NCBI RefSeq assembly: GCF_902459505.1
Contig: NC_047084.1
Location: forward strand, 311,937,963-312,001,962
DNA length: 64,000 bases
Reading direction: 5' to 3'
Origin: Geotrypetes seraphini
Lineage: Eukaryota; Chordata; Amphibia; Gymnophiona; Dermophiidae
Shown here piece by piece: positions 22,983 to 34,300 of this stretch. A model generated the notes under the pieces. The model was given only the letters and a program-made list of their open reading frames with translations. It did not search any database and was not told the origin of the DNA. Position numbers and translations under genes: made by a program. Every line of letters starts with the position of its first letter. Positions within the stretch are counted from its first letter, which is position 1.

Positions 22983-23183
22983 CTATAGAACACAACTACC
23001 AACAATAACTATCAAATAAGCCGAAGCAATTGTTTCTCTGACCCAACGAGCAATGGAAGCCTTAGATGCCGCCATACCTTTGTTCTTGCCCGCAAACAAC
23101 ATGAACAGGTGGTCCGACTGACGAAAGTCATTAGTCACCCCCAAATAATGCAGAACAATCCTGCGCACATCCAGGAAACGCAA
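22983..23183 (-). pseudogene. DIRS tyrosine recombinase segment (fossil part)
   Basis: The translation LDVRRIVLHYLGVTNDFRQS, then LFMLFAGKNKGMAASKASIA and RWVRETIASAY, matches the core of DIRS tyrosine recombinases, which insert a circular DNA intermediate instead of using an integrase. Only part of the domain is present. Confidence 0.75.
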
Positions 23184-23889
23184 CGACGAGAAGCAGACGA
23201 ACCTGAGACTGCAACTTCTCTCCCCGGTCCTGGGGCAGAAACACCTTCCCCAGACAAGTGTCGAACCTCACTCCCAGATGTTCCAATGACTGGGACGGGG
23301 ACAGAGAGCTCTTGGGAAAGTTGATGATCCACCCCAAAGACTGAAGGAGAGAGATCACTCTCTGAGTAACCGACAGACTCTCCTGCCTGGAAGAGGCGCG
23401 GATCAACCAGTCATCCAAGTAAGGGTGCACACGAATTCCCTCTTTGCGCAGAAATGCTGCCACCACCACCATCACCTTTGAAAAGGTGCGGGGAGCCGTG
23501 GCAAGACCAAAGGGCATCGCCCGAAATTGATAATGCTGGCCTAGGATCGCAAACTGAAGAAACATCTGATGCGGAGGCCAGATCGGAATATGGAGGTACG
23601 CCTCCTTGAGATCGAGAGACGTGAGGAACTCCCCAGGTTGAACCGCTGCAATAACTGAGCGAACAGTCTCCATACGGAAATGGCGAACCCTGAGAAATTT
23701 GTTGACCCTCTTGAGATCCAGCACAGGTCTGACCGACCCCCCTTTTTTGGGCACAATGAAGTAAATGGAATACCTGCCGAGACCTACCTCTTCCAGGGGA
23801 ACCGGCATTACCGCCCCCAGATCCAGAAGCACTTGAAGAGTTAGGCGGACCGAGGCTCCCTTGGCCGCCCCGTGGCACGGGGATACCAA
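23180..23889 (-). pseudogene. DIRS reverse transcriptase segment (fossil part)
   Basis: Recognisable blocks are YFIVPKKGGSVRPVLDLKRVN, SLDLKEAYLHIPI, FRAMPFGLATAPRTF and the catalytic HPYLDDWLIRA. The LDLK..Y.H.PI and FGL..AP.TF blocks and the YLDDWL box are typical of the DIRS/gypsy-like polymerase that copies the element RNA. It is directly followed by the tyrosine recombinase piece. Confidence 0.85.
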
Positions 23890-24042
23890 GAAAGAATCGG
23901 CGACGGGAGAGGAAAACTCTAACTTATAACCATCTCAAATAATGTCCAAAACCCACTGATCTGACGTTATCTTGGCCCACTCCGCCAGAAAGGCAGACAG
24001 CCGCCCCCCCCCAAGGGAATGGCGGAGGCAGCCGAGACCCCG

Positions 24043-25470
24043 TCATTGTGGAGTGCGATTTGCTAGAGCACGGGCTGGCTGAACTGATGGGGGTTTCGCT
24101 GTACGAAAGGAACTCTTTTGTGGAAACCTAGGTCTTGAAGTAGAGAAGGAACCGTAAGCGGGCTGAAAGGATGGCTTACCTGGCCTATATCTCTTAACAT
24201 CCCGGAAGCGCGGTCTGGCAGCCGAGGACTTCAAAGAGGGTCGAGACCTGTCCTCCGGTAAGCGCTGCGTTTTGGTATTGCCAAAATCCTTCACCAATTT
24301 GTCCAAATCCTCCCCAAACAACAAACGTCCTTTAAAAGGGAGTTTCACGAGCCGAAGCTTGGACGCTGCATCTGCCGCCCAATTACGGAGCCACAAAGAT
24401 CTGCGAGAAACAACCGAAAGAGACATCTGCTTGGCAGAAGCGCGAATAATATCATACAAGGCATCTGCCAAATACGCCAGACCAGACTCCAAATCAGCCA
24501 GTTCCGAGGGGACAGAACACCTGGACTCCATCATATTATCTGCCATCAGCCGAGATCATTGCAGACATGCCCCCGCGCAGCATACGAACTGCAAACCGCG
24601 GCTTGTAAGGTGACCGCTGCCACTTCAAAGGACATCTTCAGCGAAGATTCAATCTTCCTATCCTGGACATCCTTCAGCGCAACACCCCCCTCCACTGGCA
24701 AGGTAGTCTTTTTGGTGACCGCGGCCACCAGCGCGTCAACTCTGGGCAACTTAAACTTCTTGAGTTCATTCGGAGCAATAGGATACAATTGCCGCATGGC
24801 TTTCGACACCCTTAGACTGGCCTCCGGTGTGTCCCATTGCGTCGCGATAAGCTCCTGCATGGCTTCATGCACTGGAAAGGATCTAGGCGGCTTTCGCGTC
24901 CCTGCCATAAGGGGGTTCGCGGACCCAGAAACCTGAGGATCCTCCTGCGAGATGTTCAATCCCTGCAATGCCTTAGAAATTAAAGAGGAAAGTTCTTCCC
25001 TGTGAAAAAGCCGGAGCGCGGAAGGATCATCCACGTCCCTACCCTGGGGCTCCTCCGCTTCCAAGTCCAGCACCTCACCTTCCTCCAGTGACTCAGGAAG
25101 AGTAATAGATAAGGGGGAGACGGGGTCAGGGTCCCCCTTGTCCGCGGCCGCAAGTCTGCGTCGCTTCGCCGCCTGAGACTGCGTCGGAGGGGAAACAGCA
25201 TGAGAAGCAGCAGCACCAGTAGTAGTAGTAGTGGAAGTAGAAGAAACAGGCAGTAAAGGAAAATTCAAATGGACTGGCTGAGCAGGCTGAGAGCTCTGCA
25301 AAACAAAAGCACGGTGCTCCCGCGCGTGAAAATTCCAAATCACACTTCGGCAGGAATGAATCCTCTGCCGGCGCGTCTGCACAACCGGCAGAGCACAGCC
25401 CCGACGGTGTTCTGCGCTTCCCACAGCGCGAACACCGTTTCACAGCCTCTGCCGCCATTTTTTTTTTTTT
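24043..25470 (-). pseudogene. DIRS gag-like ORF (fossil part)
   Basis: The minus-strand protein opens with a cysteine motif (KRCSRCGKRRTPSGLCSAGC), followed by acidic and serine-rich regions, and later a basic C-terminal part with RPRFRDVKRYRPGKPSFQP. It resembles the first ORF of DIRS elements, a nucleocapsid-like protein. It lies between the right terminal repeat and the reverse transcriptase. The fossil copy is not whole. Confidence 0.7.
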
Positions 25471-26763
25471 TTTCTCAAACGGAGAAAGCCCGCCAAAACC
25501 GCCGACGCAGCCCTTCCAACAGACAAACACCCGGTACCGACCAAACCGCACCAGACACCCTCAAAACAGCAAGAATCACTCACCCAAATCCTCACAGCAC
25601 AACAGCAAAAAGAGTTATGGCTGGCAGTTGCAACAAGAAGCTGACCAAAAGGCACAGCCCAGCACAGTATAGGGAGGCTCAATACAAATTTTTTTTTTTA
25701 CACTGGAAAGAAGAAAATGCAGAGCCCAAGTAAACCCCTCAATCTACAGGAGGGGAGGGTGGAGAAGGGACCTGGGGGGGTCCAGGTGTAGCTCCCAAAG
25801 CCGGCACCGCTCAGCCAGGCACCCCTGTCTCTCAGAAGAGAACTAGTCTCAACAGAAGACTAGAAATTCACACAAAAAGCACCAGGCACAGCCAGAATCC
25901 AGGAGCTAGATGTATAGCTACGAACCCCTGCTGGGAGATAGAGCAAACTGAATGTACAGGAGGAATGCCAGTCTATAAGACCACCTGTTAATCAGTTTCT
26001 CTATCTCCACCTGCTGGTCGATGTGAGCTATCCCACTAGTCTCTGGATTCATCTGCTGCTGTGCTAAGGAAAATAGGAACGAACCTCCCAAAGAAATTAC
26101 ATCTGATTTCAGTGCAAGAAATAATTTCCTACGGTCTTGATTTTGTTTAGTCACATCTGGGGGAAAAAAATGGGGACAGATATTGTGCATGGGTAACACG
26201 CACATCTGAAAAAAAAAGGTTCATGCCCTGAACAGCTGAGTGGCAGGAGGATGCTTCGGGGTTTCCCCTGCCTCTCAGCTGTTCGGATTTCCCCTGCCGG
26301 CTCTGAGCATATGTGAGTCGCTCTCATAGCGATTCATTGGTGGGATCTCAACAAACCTCCACTCAAATAATTTGCGTGCAAACTTGTTTGAACATCAGTC
26401 ACTCTTTCGGAATTGGCCAAAAATTTGACTGCAGTGGACCCACGCGATCTTACCAACTCTGTCTAGTGCATCTAGGCCTGAACCAGGTATGCCACTGAAC
26501 CATTTACTCTTTGTGCTCATTACATAAATTGAAGAGTTTTCCTCATGAATTTGACTGTGGGGGTAGAGGGATATTTTGTCCAGTCCTCACACACTTCACA
26601 ATGAATACCAACCCTGCCTGATGTATATAACAGATCCCATCATAAGATCTATGATAAACAAATCCAATAACTGAAAAATTACAACAGTTATTTTTCTCAC
26701 AGCCTGCCTAACATAATGCAGCCAACAACAACACACTCCTAATTTGCCAAACAAATCCTAAAC

Positions 26764-27082
26764 TAGAAAAAACAAGGAAGGCAACCAAGTCACATCAAGG
26801 TCTGTGAGGGGGAAGCTCAAAGTGCCTAACTTGGCTCACAACTTGCAAACCAAATATAGTGTAATATGTCAAAGAACATGTCACATTATATGATGTTATA
26901 GGGCGCTCTCAGTGTGAACCCTGAGGGTTCACACTGAGAGCGCCCTATAACATCATATAATGTGACATGTTCTTTGACATATTACACTATATTTGGTTTG
27001 CAAGTTGTGAGCCAAGTTAGGCACTTTGAGCTTCCCCCTCACAGACCTTGATGTGACTTGGTTGCCTTCCTTGTTTTTTCTA
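26764..27082. repeat. Perfect 319-bp palindrome (159-bp arms, 1-bp centre)
   Basis: Reading outward from the G at 26923, the two arms are complementary without a mismatch as far as TAGAAAAAAC on the left and GTTTTTTCTA on the right. The sequence CTAACATAATGCAGC occurs at 26708-26722 and again at 27080-27094, directly after the right arm. It lies 1 kb upstream of the PLA2G12A start codon. Confidence 0.95.
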
Positions 27083-27123
27083 ACATAATGCAGCAGCAGA
27101 GTTAGATCAGCTTAATTGTTAAC

Positions 27124-27566
27124 ACGTCATGCCTGGCTTGCTGCCTTCCAGTTCCACTTCCTGGATACTTCTACAACCAATCTGATGAGTCTGAGTGAGT
27201 CTTCCACTTTGGGGGAGGAGGAGGGGGAAGCTCGCTCTCCTTTTACTATTCTGCTCTAATTCCTGCTCTAGCTGGCAGCCAATCAGTTGAGTCCCTGCTC
27301 TTTCCTGGCACGCCTTGCTTTTCCTGGATTTGCCTAGTGCCCAGCCTCTGATCCATTTTCTGCTTCTGTCTGCTTTAGAGGCAGTCAGCTGAAACGTTTA
27401 TCATCAATTATTAACTGCCTGGAGGTATGTGAGGCAGGAGAAGGGGGAACAAAGTTAACTAACTTCTTGAATATGATTTTGTGATCTGGCTGCCTCTGAA
27501 AGCTGTGAGTATTTCCTATCTTTGGAGCACTAGATCATTGTGGGGAGGGGGAGAAAGGGGTATAAG
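27124..27566 (+). promoter_or_regulatory. Candidate PLA2G12A promoter region
   Basis: Motifs on the plus strand are ACGTCA (27124), CACTTCCTGG, two CCAAT boxes (27177-27181 and 27279-27283) and TATAAG at 27561. These are consistent with a promoter but common by chance. A donor-like GGAG|GTATGT at 27424 and an acceptor-like TTTGTTTTTCAG at 27901 could bound a 5'UTR intron. Confidence 0.3.
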
Positions 27567-28108
27567 TAGACAGTTAGCTGAACAGAGTTTGCTACGTAAA
27601 TGTGGTGTCAGTGCTTTTTGCTGCTCTGAAGTCCAGAGAGGGCAATAAGAGGAATTGCATAGTAGCATGTGTATTAACTTCTGTTCTTTGACTGCCCTGT
27701 TGCTCCTAAGATCAAATCCAGTTTCAAGTCTGTTGTTTTCAATAAGCCTTGAATTTTATATGCTTATTTTGAAGACTAGTTTTCTTTCTCACTTTGTTCT
27801 GCACATTTGACATATTTGCAGTGTATAGTAATTTTTTTTTATTTTTTTTTTTAATAAAATGCAATCATTTTGTATACCTATATGTTTGTTTTGTTTTTCA
27901 GATCTAACAACACTGGGACAGCCAGCCAGCATTAACGTATTAATTAATATGCAATAAGCCCCACAGGGACAGTAAATAGTGTTGGCACAGCATTCTGGAA
28001 GCTTTGGAGCCCTGAGGCTGGAGATGTTCTGCAGCAGTCTTGTTGTTTTGCGCTGGTGATCTAGTCGCATTGTCTTGGACATTCTGCAGGCTGGCGGGCA
28101 GCTATAGC

Positions 28109-28331
28109 ATGTCCCAGCTGCTGTGCGCCCTCGCCATTTTCTTCATTTGCGGACTGCCTCCACTGGGATGCCACCTCTGCCAGGGTCGGGAGCAGCAACC
28201 CAAGATCTCAGACTGGAGGAGGACCATGAAGACCATTCGCAATGGTGTTCACAAGATAGATCTGTACCTCAATGCAGCCTTGGACCTGCTGGGAGGCGAG
28301 GACGGACTGTGCCAATACAAGTGCAGTGATG
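28109..28331 (+). CDS. PLA2G12A: PLA2G12A exon 1: signal peptide and N-terminal helix
   Basis: Encodes residues 1-74 plus one base of codon 75. The hydrophobic leader runs to about Cys-21, with cleavage likely in the following ten residues. ISDWRRTMKTIRNGVHKIDL and LGGEDGLCQYKCSD are strongly conserved. Donor GATG|GTAACC. Confidence 0.95.
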
Positions 28332-31300
28332 GTAACCCAGGCCAATATGAGACCAAACTATTACATCCTGTTTTGTTTTCCTTTCTTGCATAAAGCAGAT
28401 AGTGTGAAGTAATGAACTTTAACCTATTTCACTCTCTGTGTTCCAAGATCCTGAATGCCTGTCAGTCTTCAGCTAACTGCCTAAATCTTCTCTGACTGAT
28501 ACCTTACGTTTTTTTCCCTCTTCAGTAGGCTTTCATTATCCTCTTGTATGTTTTTTCTCTTTTGTGCTGAAAATGTATTTTAAAATTTTGATTAAATAGT
28601 CACTCTAATATGTGTTCAAAACTATACTGTAATACAGTGACTGTTTCTTTGTTATACCTCTAACACTATTTTAGCATCAGATGGCTCAAGAGCTACACAA
28701 CAGTTTGGGGTCCTTTATACCAAGGATGTAGCCATAAATAGGCTATGCCCCCCTTACACACTTTTGAGTCAGGCCCACCAAGACAGAGGTACAAGCCAAA
28801 GAAAGGACAGGAAGTGGTGTCACATCTGCAGTGCCTGGTGCTCATCAGGAACAGACTAACTATTTGGGCAACTGAGCAGTGCCTGAGGGTCCAGTGCCCC
28901 CTCTCCCCATGCGTCTAGCATTTCTCTCGTCTTTCTTTCCCTTCGTCTCCAGGTTTGGCATCTACTTTCTCTCAACCCTCCTGTCCTGCTGATGAACCAG
29001 CATCTTCCTGCCCCCTTCTCTCTCTAACACCCACCCCACATGTACCGTAAGACATGCCTTCCCATTCAGTCTAGAGGTCACTGACAGTGGGAGTGATTCA
29101 CATATACTGCCTGCAGCTGGCAGTGTAGTTTTCCCCTTACTGCTTTCCCCTCCCTCTGTTACCACTTCAGTGAGATGTGGGTTTAACTGCTTTGCCTTTT
29201 TTTTGTTAATAATGGTGATATATCAAATAAAATAACTAACTGTAGAGAGAAGGATCTGCAGCTGGCTACAGGCAGTGTATATAAATCATTTTCACTGCTG
29301 GTAACCTCTACAGGGAAAGACATGTTTTCAGTTAGACTGGGAGATGATACTGGTCCTGGGGATGGAGGAGAGGAAAAGAAGAGAAAGGAAATGTTGGACC
29401 CAGTAAGGGGAGGGAAGGAATGGAGGGAGGGAACACAGGGGGAGGGATGTGGGACCCAGGAGAAAGGGAGGGATAGGAGATAGAGAGATTTGCGACCCAG
29501 GATAGAGGGTAGGGAAGAGAGAAAGAGATTGAAACTGGGGACAGAAGGAAGGGGGAGAGAGATGTTGGACCTGAGGGCAGAAGGGAGGAAGACAGAAATG
29601 CTAGACAGTAGGACAGAGGGATAGAAAAGAGAGTGTGAGATGTTGGACCTGAGAAGGAGACGAGAGAAGGTAAAGAGGGTAAGATGTTGGACCCAAGTTA
29701 GAGGGTAGGGAAGAAGATGCTAGAAAATGGGAGCAGGGAAAGAAGTTTGACCACAGGAGAGGGGAGAGAGACAAATGCTGCACCATTTTGGTTGGGGGAC
29801 AGCAGCAGAGAGGGAGAAGATGCGAGGGGGCAGGAGCAAAAAGAGATGAGACAGAGATGTTGGGGGGTGGGAGAGAAGAGACAGTGAGTTGTCAGACTAC
29901 AAGAGTGAGGGAGCGAGAGTGATGGAAGAGATGGAGAGGAGATGCTGAGAATAATCAAATCATATGGGAGAGGTTATGGGGTGTTGTTAAGGAGATAAGT
30001 TACAAAGAAAATACTGAATATAGAAGGTTTTAGGAAATAGGAGGCTGGGCAAGGGGTGAGATGGAAAATAGGAGAGCTGGAGGGGGTAAGCGAAGGAGGG
30101 CAGTTGATAGGTGAAAAGTAAAATGAAGATGGAGGACTGGAAGATGAGGGAGAGTAGAATTTGAGTGGATGGAGAGACAGAAAAGAAAGGAAGGAAGGAA
30201 AAAGCTAAAAGGAAAAGATCAATAGGTCAGAAACAGGTGTGAGGGAATGGAAAAAGACAAGGGAGAGGAGAAATATTAAATGGACGGAACAGAACAGACA
30301 TATTAGAACCACCATATTAGAAAAGTACAGAAAATATTTTATGCTGAATTTATTAACTGGAATAAGTTTGTTTTGGGAAATATGCATCACAGATGTCTTT
30401 ATTATTGTGATCAATACAAAAAAACATTTGTTTTGGGAAATATGCATCACAGATGTCTTTATTATTGTGTTTAATACAAAAAAATGTATTTCTGTTTTTA
30501 TTTCTCCAGTGTTGCAGTACATTCTGAGTTTAAATTCTTGGGTTCCAGTTCAGATTTTGTCTTCATATTTCTGTTTCTAGTTTGTCATCCCTTGTTCTGA
30601 ATTTGGTGAGGATGTATCTGTGTTTTGCATGTGACAGAGCTGTAGTATTCTGCATGCCTGTAGTTTCTGTTTAGAGAACATAAGCATAGCCTTACTGGGT
30701 TAGACCAATGGTCCATGTAACCCAGTGTCTCGTCCTCATGGTGGCCAATCCAGGTCACAAGTAACTGGCAAAACCCCAAATAGTAGCAACATTCCATGCT
30801 ACCAATTCAGGGCAAGCAGTGGCTTTCCCCACGTCTGTCTCAATAGCAGACTATGGACTTTTCCTCCAGGAATTTGTCCAAACCTTTTTTTAAAACCAGC
30901 TATGTTAACCCTTTTACCACATCCTCTGACAACGCGTTCTAGACCGTAACTTCTCTGAGTGAAAAAAATATTTCCTCCTATTAGTTTTTAAAAATATCTC
31001 CCTGTAACTTTGAGTATCCCCTAGTCTTTGTATTTTTTGATGGAGTAAGAAATTGATTCTTGTTTACCTGTTCTATACCACTCAGGATTTTGTAGACTTA
31101 AATCATCATATCTCCCCTCAGCCATCTTTTTCCATACTAAAGAACCATAATCTCTTTAGTCTTTTCTCATACAAGAAGAGTTCCATCCCCTGTATCATCT
31201 TGATTGCTCTTCTTTGAACCTTTCTCGTTCTGCTATATCTTTTTTTTTAAGATAAGGCAACCAAAACTGAACGTAATATTCAAGGTGAAGTTGCACTATG

Positions 31301-34300
31301 GAGAGATACAGAGGCATTGTAACATTCTTAGTCTTGTTTATCATCCTTTTTCTAATAAGTCTTAGTATCTTGTTTGCTTTTTTGGATGCTGCCACACATT
31401 GGATGGACGGTTTCAGTGTATTGTCTAAAGCAGGGGTGCCCAATGCGTCGATCGCGATCGACCAGTAGCTCAGGAAGGCAACGCGAGTCGATCGCGGAGC
31501 CCATCCCGGGCTCTGTGATAGACTCGTGTTGCCGTCCTGATCTACGGGCCGATCAGCCTTCCTCTCCAGTGTTCTCCCTAGGGCCTTTTAGCTGGGCGGT
31601 CTGCCCAGCTGTCATCTGCCACTGCTGAACATTTTTAAAAAACCCAAAAAACCGGCTTGGAGATTTCAGCCCGTAGCGAACTTATGCTCCGGGCTCTAAC
31701 GTGTGCGTGCCAGCTTCTCTTCTCTTCCCTCCGAAACCGGAAGTTATGTCCGGAGGGGGAGGGGAGAAGGGAAGCCGGCACGCACATGTTGAGAGCCCTG
31801 AAGCAAGCGTTCGCTACGGGCTAATGCGGGAGACAGGTTAGTGAAGCATTTGTTCTTCTTCCTGCCTGGTTCTGCCTACTTTCTGTTTCCGCGAAGGCAG
31901 GACCCGGCAGCATTTCCCCCAATAGGTTGATCACGATCTTGGGCTGATCAGCCTTCCTCTTCCCGATGGCAGAATTGACGTCGGGGAGAGGAATGCTGGT
32001 TGGCTGAAGCAGGGAGAGCTTGGGGCCTGATATTGGTGGCGTTTGGGTCCTGGTCCCCAATGGCAGTGGCAGTGGCTTGGGGGAGGGCAGGGAGAAAGAA
32101 AGAAAAAAGGGCAGGCAGGGAGACAGAAGGAAAGAAGAGAAACAGAAAAAAATGAAAGGGAGACAGAGAGAAAGAAAGGGAAGAGGAAGGAAAAGTTGGG
32201 GGAAGGAATGAGGTCTGGAAGAGAGGAAGCATACAGGCTAAAATAAGGGAAGAAAAATTGTATGCACAGTCAGAAGAAGAAAGTGCAACCAGAGACTCAT
32301 GAAATCACCAGACAAGGTAGGGAAAATGATTTTATTTTAAATTTAGTGATCAAAATGTGTCTGAATTTATATCTGCTGTCTATATTTTACACTAAGGTCC
32401 CCTTTTACTAAACCGCAATAGAGGTTTTTAGCGCAGGGAGCCTATGAGTGTCGAGAGCAGCGCTGGGCATTCAGCGCAGCTCCCTGCGCTAAAAACTGCT
32501 ATCGTGGTTTAGTAAAAAGGGAGGGGGTATATTTGTCTATTTTTGTATGGTTGTTACTGAGGTGATAATGCATAGAGTCATCTGCTTTGACCTCTTTGAA
32601 AAACCCTGGAATAGGAATGATAATTAACATTTTCTGTGCGTACAGTGTGCTTTGTGTTTTTTTTTTAATTTTATTGTTGGTAGATCATTTTGACTTGGTC
32701 ATTTAAAAAGTAGCTCGCAAGCCCAAAAAGTGTGGGCACCCCTGGTCTACAGTGACACCCAGATCTATTTCTTGGACGCTGACCCCTATGGTGGAACCTA
32801 GCATCTGGTAACTAAGATTTGGGTTATTCTTCCTAATGTGCATCACTTTACATTTGTCCACATTAAATTTTATCTGCCATTTGGATGCCCAGTCTTCCAG
32901 TTTCCTAAGGTCTGCCTGCCTATTCTGTTTTGTCTGTAGTAGGTGTATTGGTGTGTTAGGGCCTAGTGTAGTATTTGTAGTGCATTCATAGTGTGAAGAA
33001 TAGAACTTTGATCTATTTTACTCTTTCTGTGTTCCGAGATCCTGAATTTCCTTCATTTTTCAGCTGACTGCCTAAATCTTCTCTGACTGATACCTTACTT
33101 TTTTTCCCTCTCCAGTAGGCTATTTAAATCTTAGGGTTACTGCTAAGATGTGTTTAAGTTGTACAATTTATGTTGTCTTGTAAGGACTCCTGAGGAAGGC
33201 ATTACCCGCCGAAACACGGGCCGTGTCAGGTCCCGTTATAAATTTCACCACTGTGATCTGCTATTCTATTTTTGGGGATTTTTTCATAGATAGATATCTT
33301 TTAATAATTTATTTTATGGTTTGATCCATAATCCTGTGTCATCCAAATACCAAATGGTCTCCTATTTTGTTTTGGACTATTTTTTGTGGGAGTTTTACCC
33401 CTCTGCTCTCGTTTTGTTCTGATCTGCACCTGCTATAGGGAAATTGATTTTTTTGTAGAGGCCGCATGTTTACATTTAACCCATAAGAACTGCTATGGTA
33501 CTTTGTGTGTCTAAGTGCTTTGAAAATGAGACCCTTACTCTGTCAGATCAAAGGTCTGCGAGGGTCACATGCAGTGTGTGATGTATTCAAGCATCATCTG
33601 AAAAAAATTTAAGTCCTAGAGCTTCATTAGTATTTAGAAAGCAAAACAATATGCAGATCTTTCTAAATTTGTACGCGTATGCTAGATATATTGCTGGTAC
33701 AATTTAATCAATTTGTGTATTTCTATGTTAGGATTTTTTCTAGTAGCAAAAACAGAAAGCAGACCAGAATTTTCAATTGTTTTGCACAGAATTCTGCCAG
33801 GAGTAAATAGTATAACAGATGCAGAACCAGTAGCCTCTGTTGGATGGGAGGGTGTTGGGGGAGCATGATTCTGATATTGCCTGGGAGCTTATATCACTAA
33901 GGGGTCCTTTTATTAAGGCGCACTAACCAATTTAGCGCTAAAGATTAGCACGCGCTAAATGCTAAGGCATCCATTATATTCTATGGGCACCTTAGCATTA
34001 AGCACGCGCTAATCTTTGGCGCATGCTTAATCGATTAGCGCACCTTAATGAAAGGACCCCTAAATCTGCTCTTGGTGCCCACCCATGTTAACCTGGGCCC
34101 CCACCAAAAATATCAACCCTATTTATGCCACTGCTATGTACTAAGCATTTCCTCCCCCCCCCCCCAGCATGTGGGGACATAAGTATCTAAACATTTATAT
34201 TATATGTATACCCCTTTATGTCTTATTATATATGTAAACTTGTAACCCGTTCTAAGCTCTTCTGAGAGGACGGGATATAAATCCAAATAAATAAGTGATC

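Larger units (their letters stand above)
22761..26083 (-). mobile_element. DIRS-type retrotransposon fossil with inverted terminal repeats
   Basis: Inverted terminal repeats of about 150 bp (22761-22920 and 25930-26083) face inward. Their inner 110 bases read identically, which points to a recent insertion. Parts on the minus strand, in order, are a gag-like ORF (about 25470-24043), a reverse transcriptase segment (23889-23180) and a tyrosine recombinase segment (23183-22983). Split inverted repeats plus a tyrosine recombinase define the DIRS group. At 3.3 kb it is shorter than a full element, and it is broken. Confidence 0.88.
30670..32950 (-). mobile_element. CR1-like LINE 3' part, split by a hAT element
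   Basis: Minus-strand sequence matches a CR1 ORF2 end: WQIKFNVDKCK-like words on the right (about 32900), then LDNTLKPSIQC, KANKILRLIRKRM and MPLYLSIVQLHLEYYVQFW on the left (31443-31195), and the 3' end with CTTACTGGGTTAGACCAATG near 30690. The hAT-like element 31431-32744 divides it within the reading frame. Confidence 0.8.

Noticed and set aside
24272-25733. Plus-strand open frames of 113-154 codons
   Set aside because: Antisense to the DIRS gag-like region; no independent motif.
26764-27082. Palindrome considered as a DNA transposon
   Set aside because: No target duplication directly at the arm ends and no known terminal motif; the flanking 15-bp repeat starts 56 bp outside the left arm.
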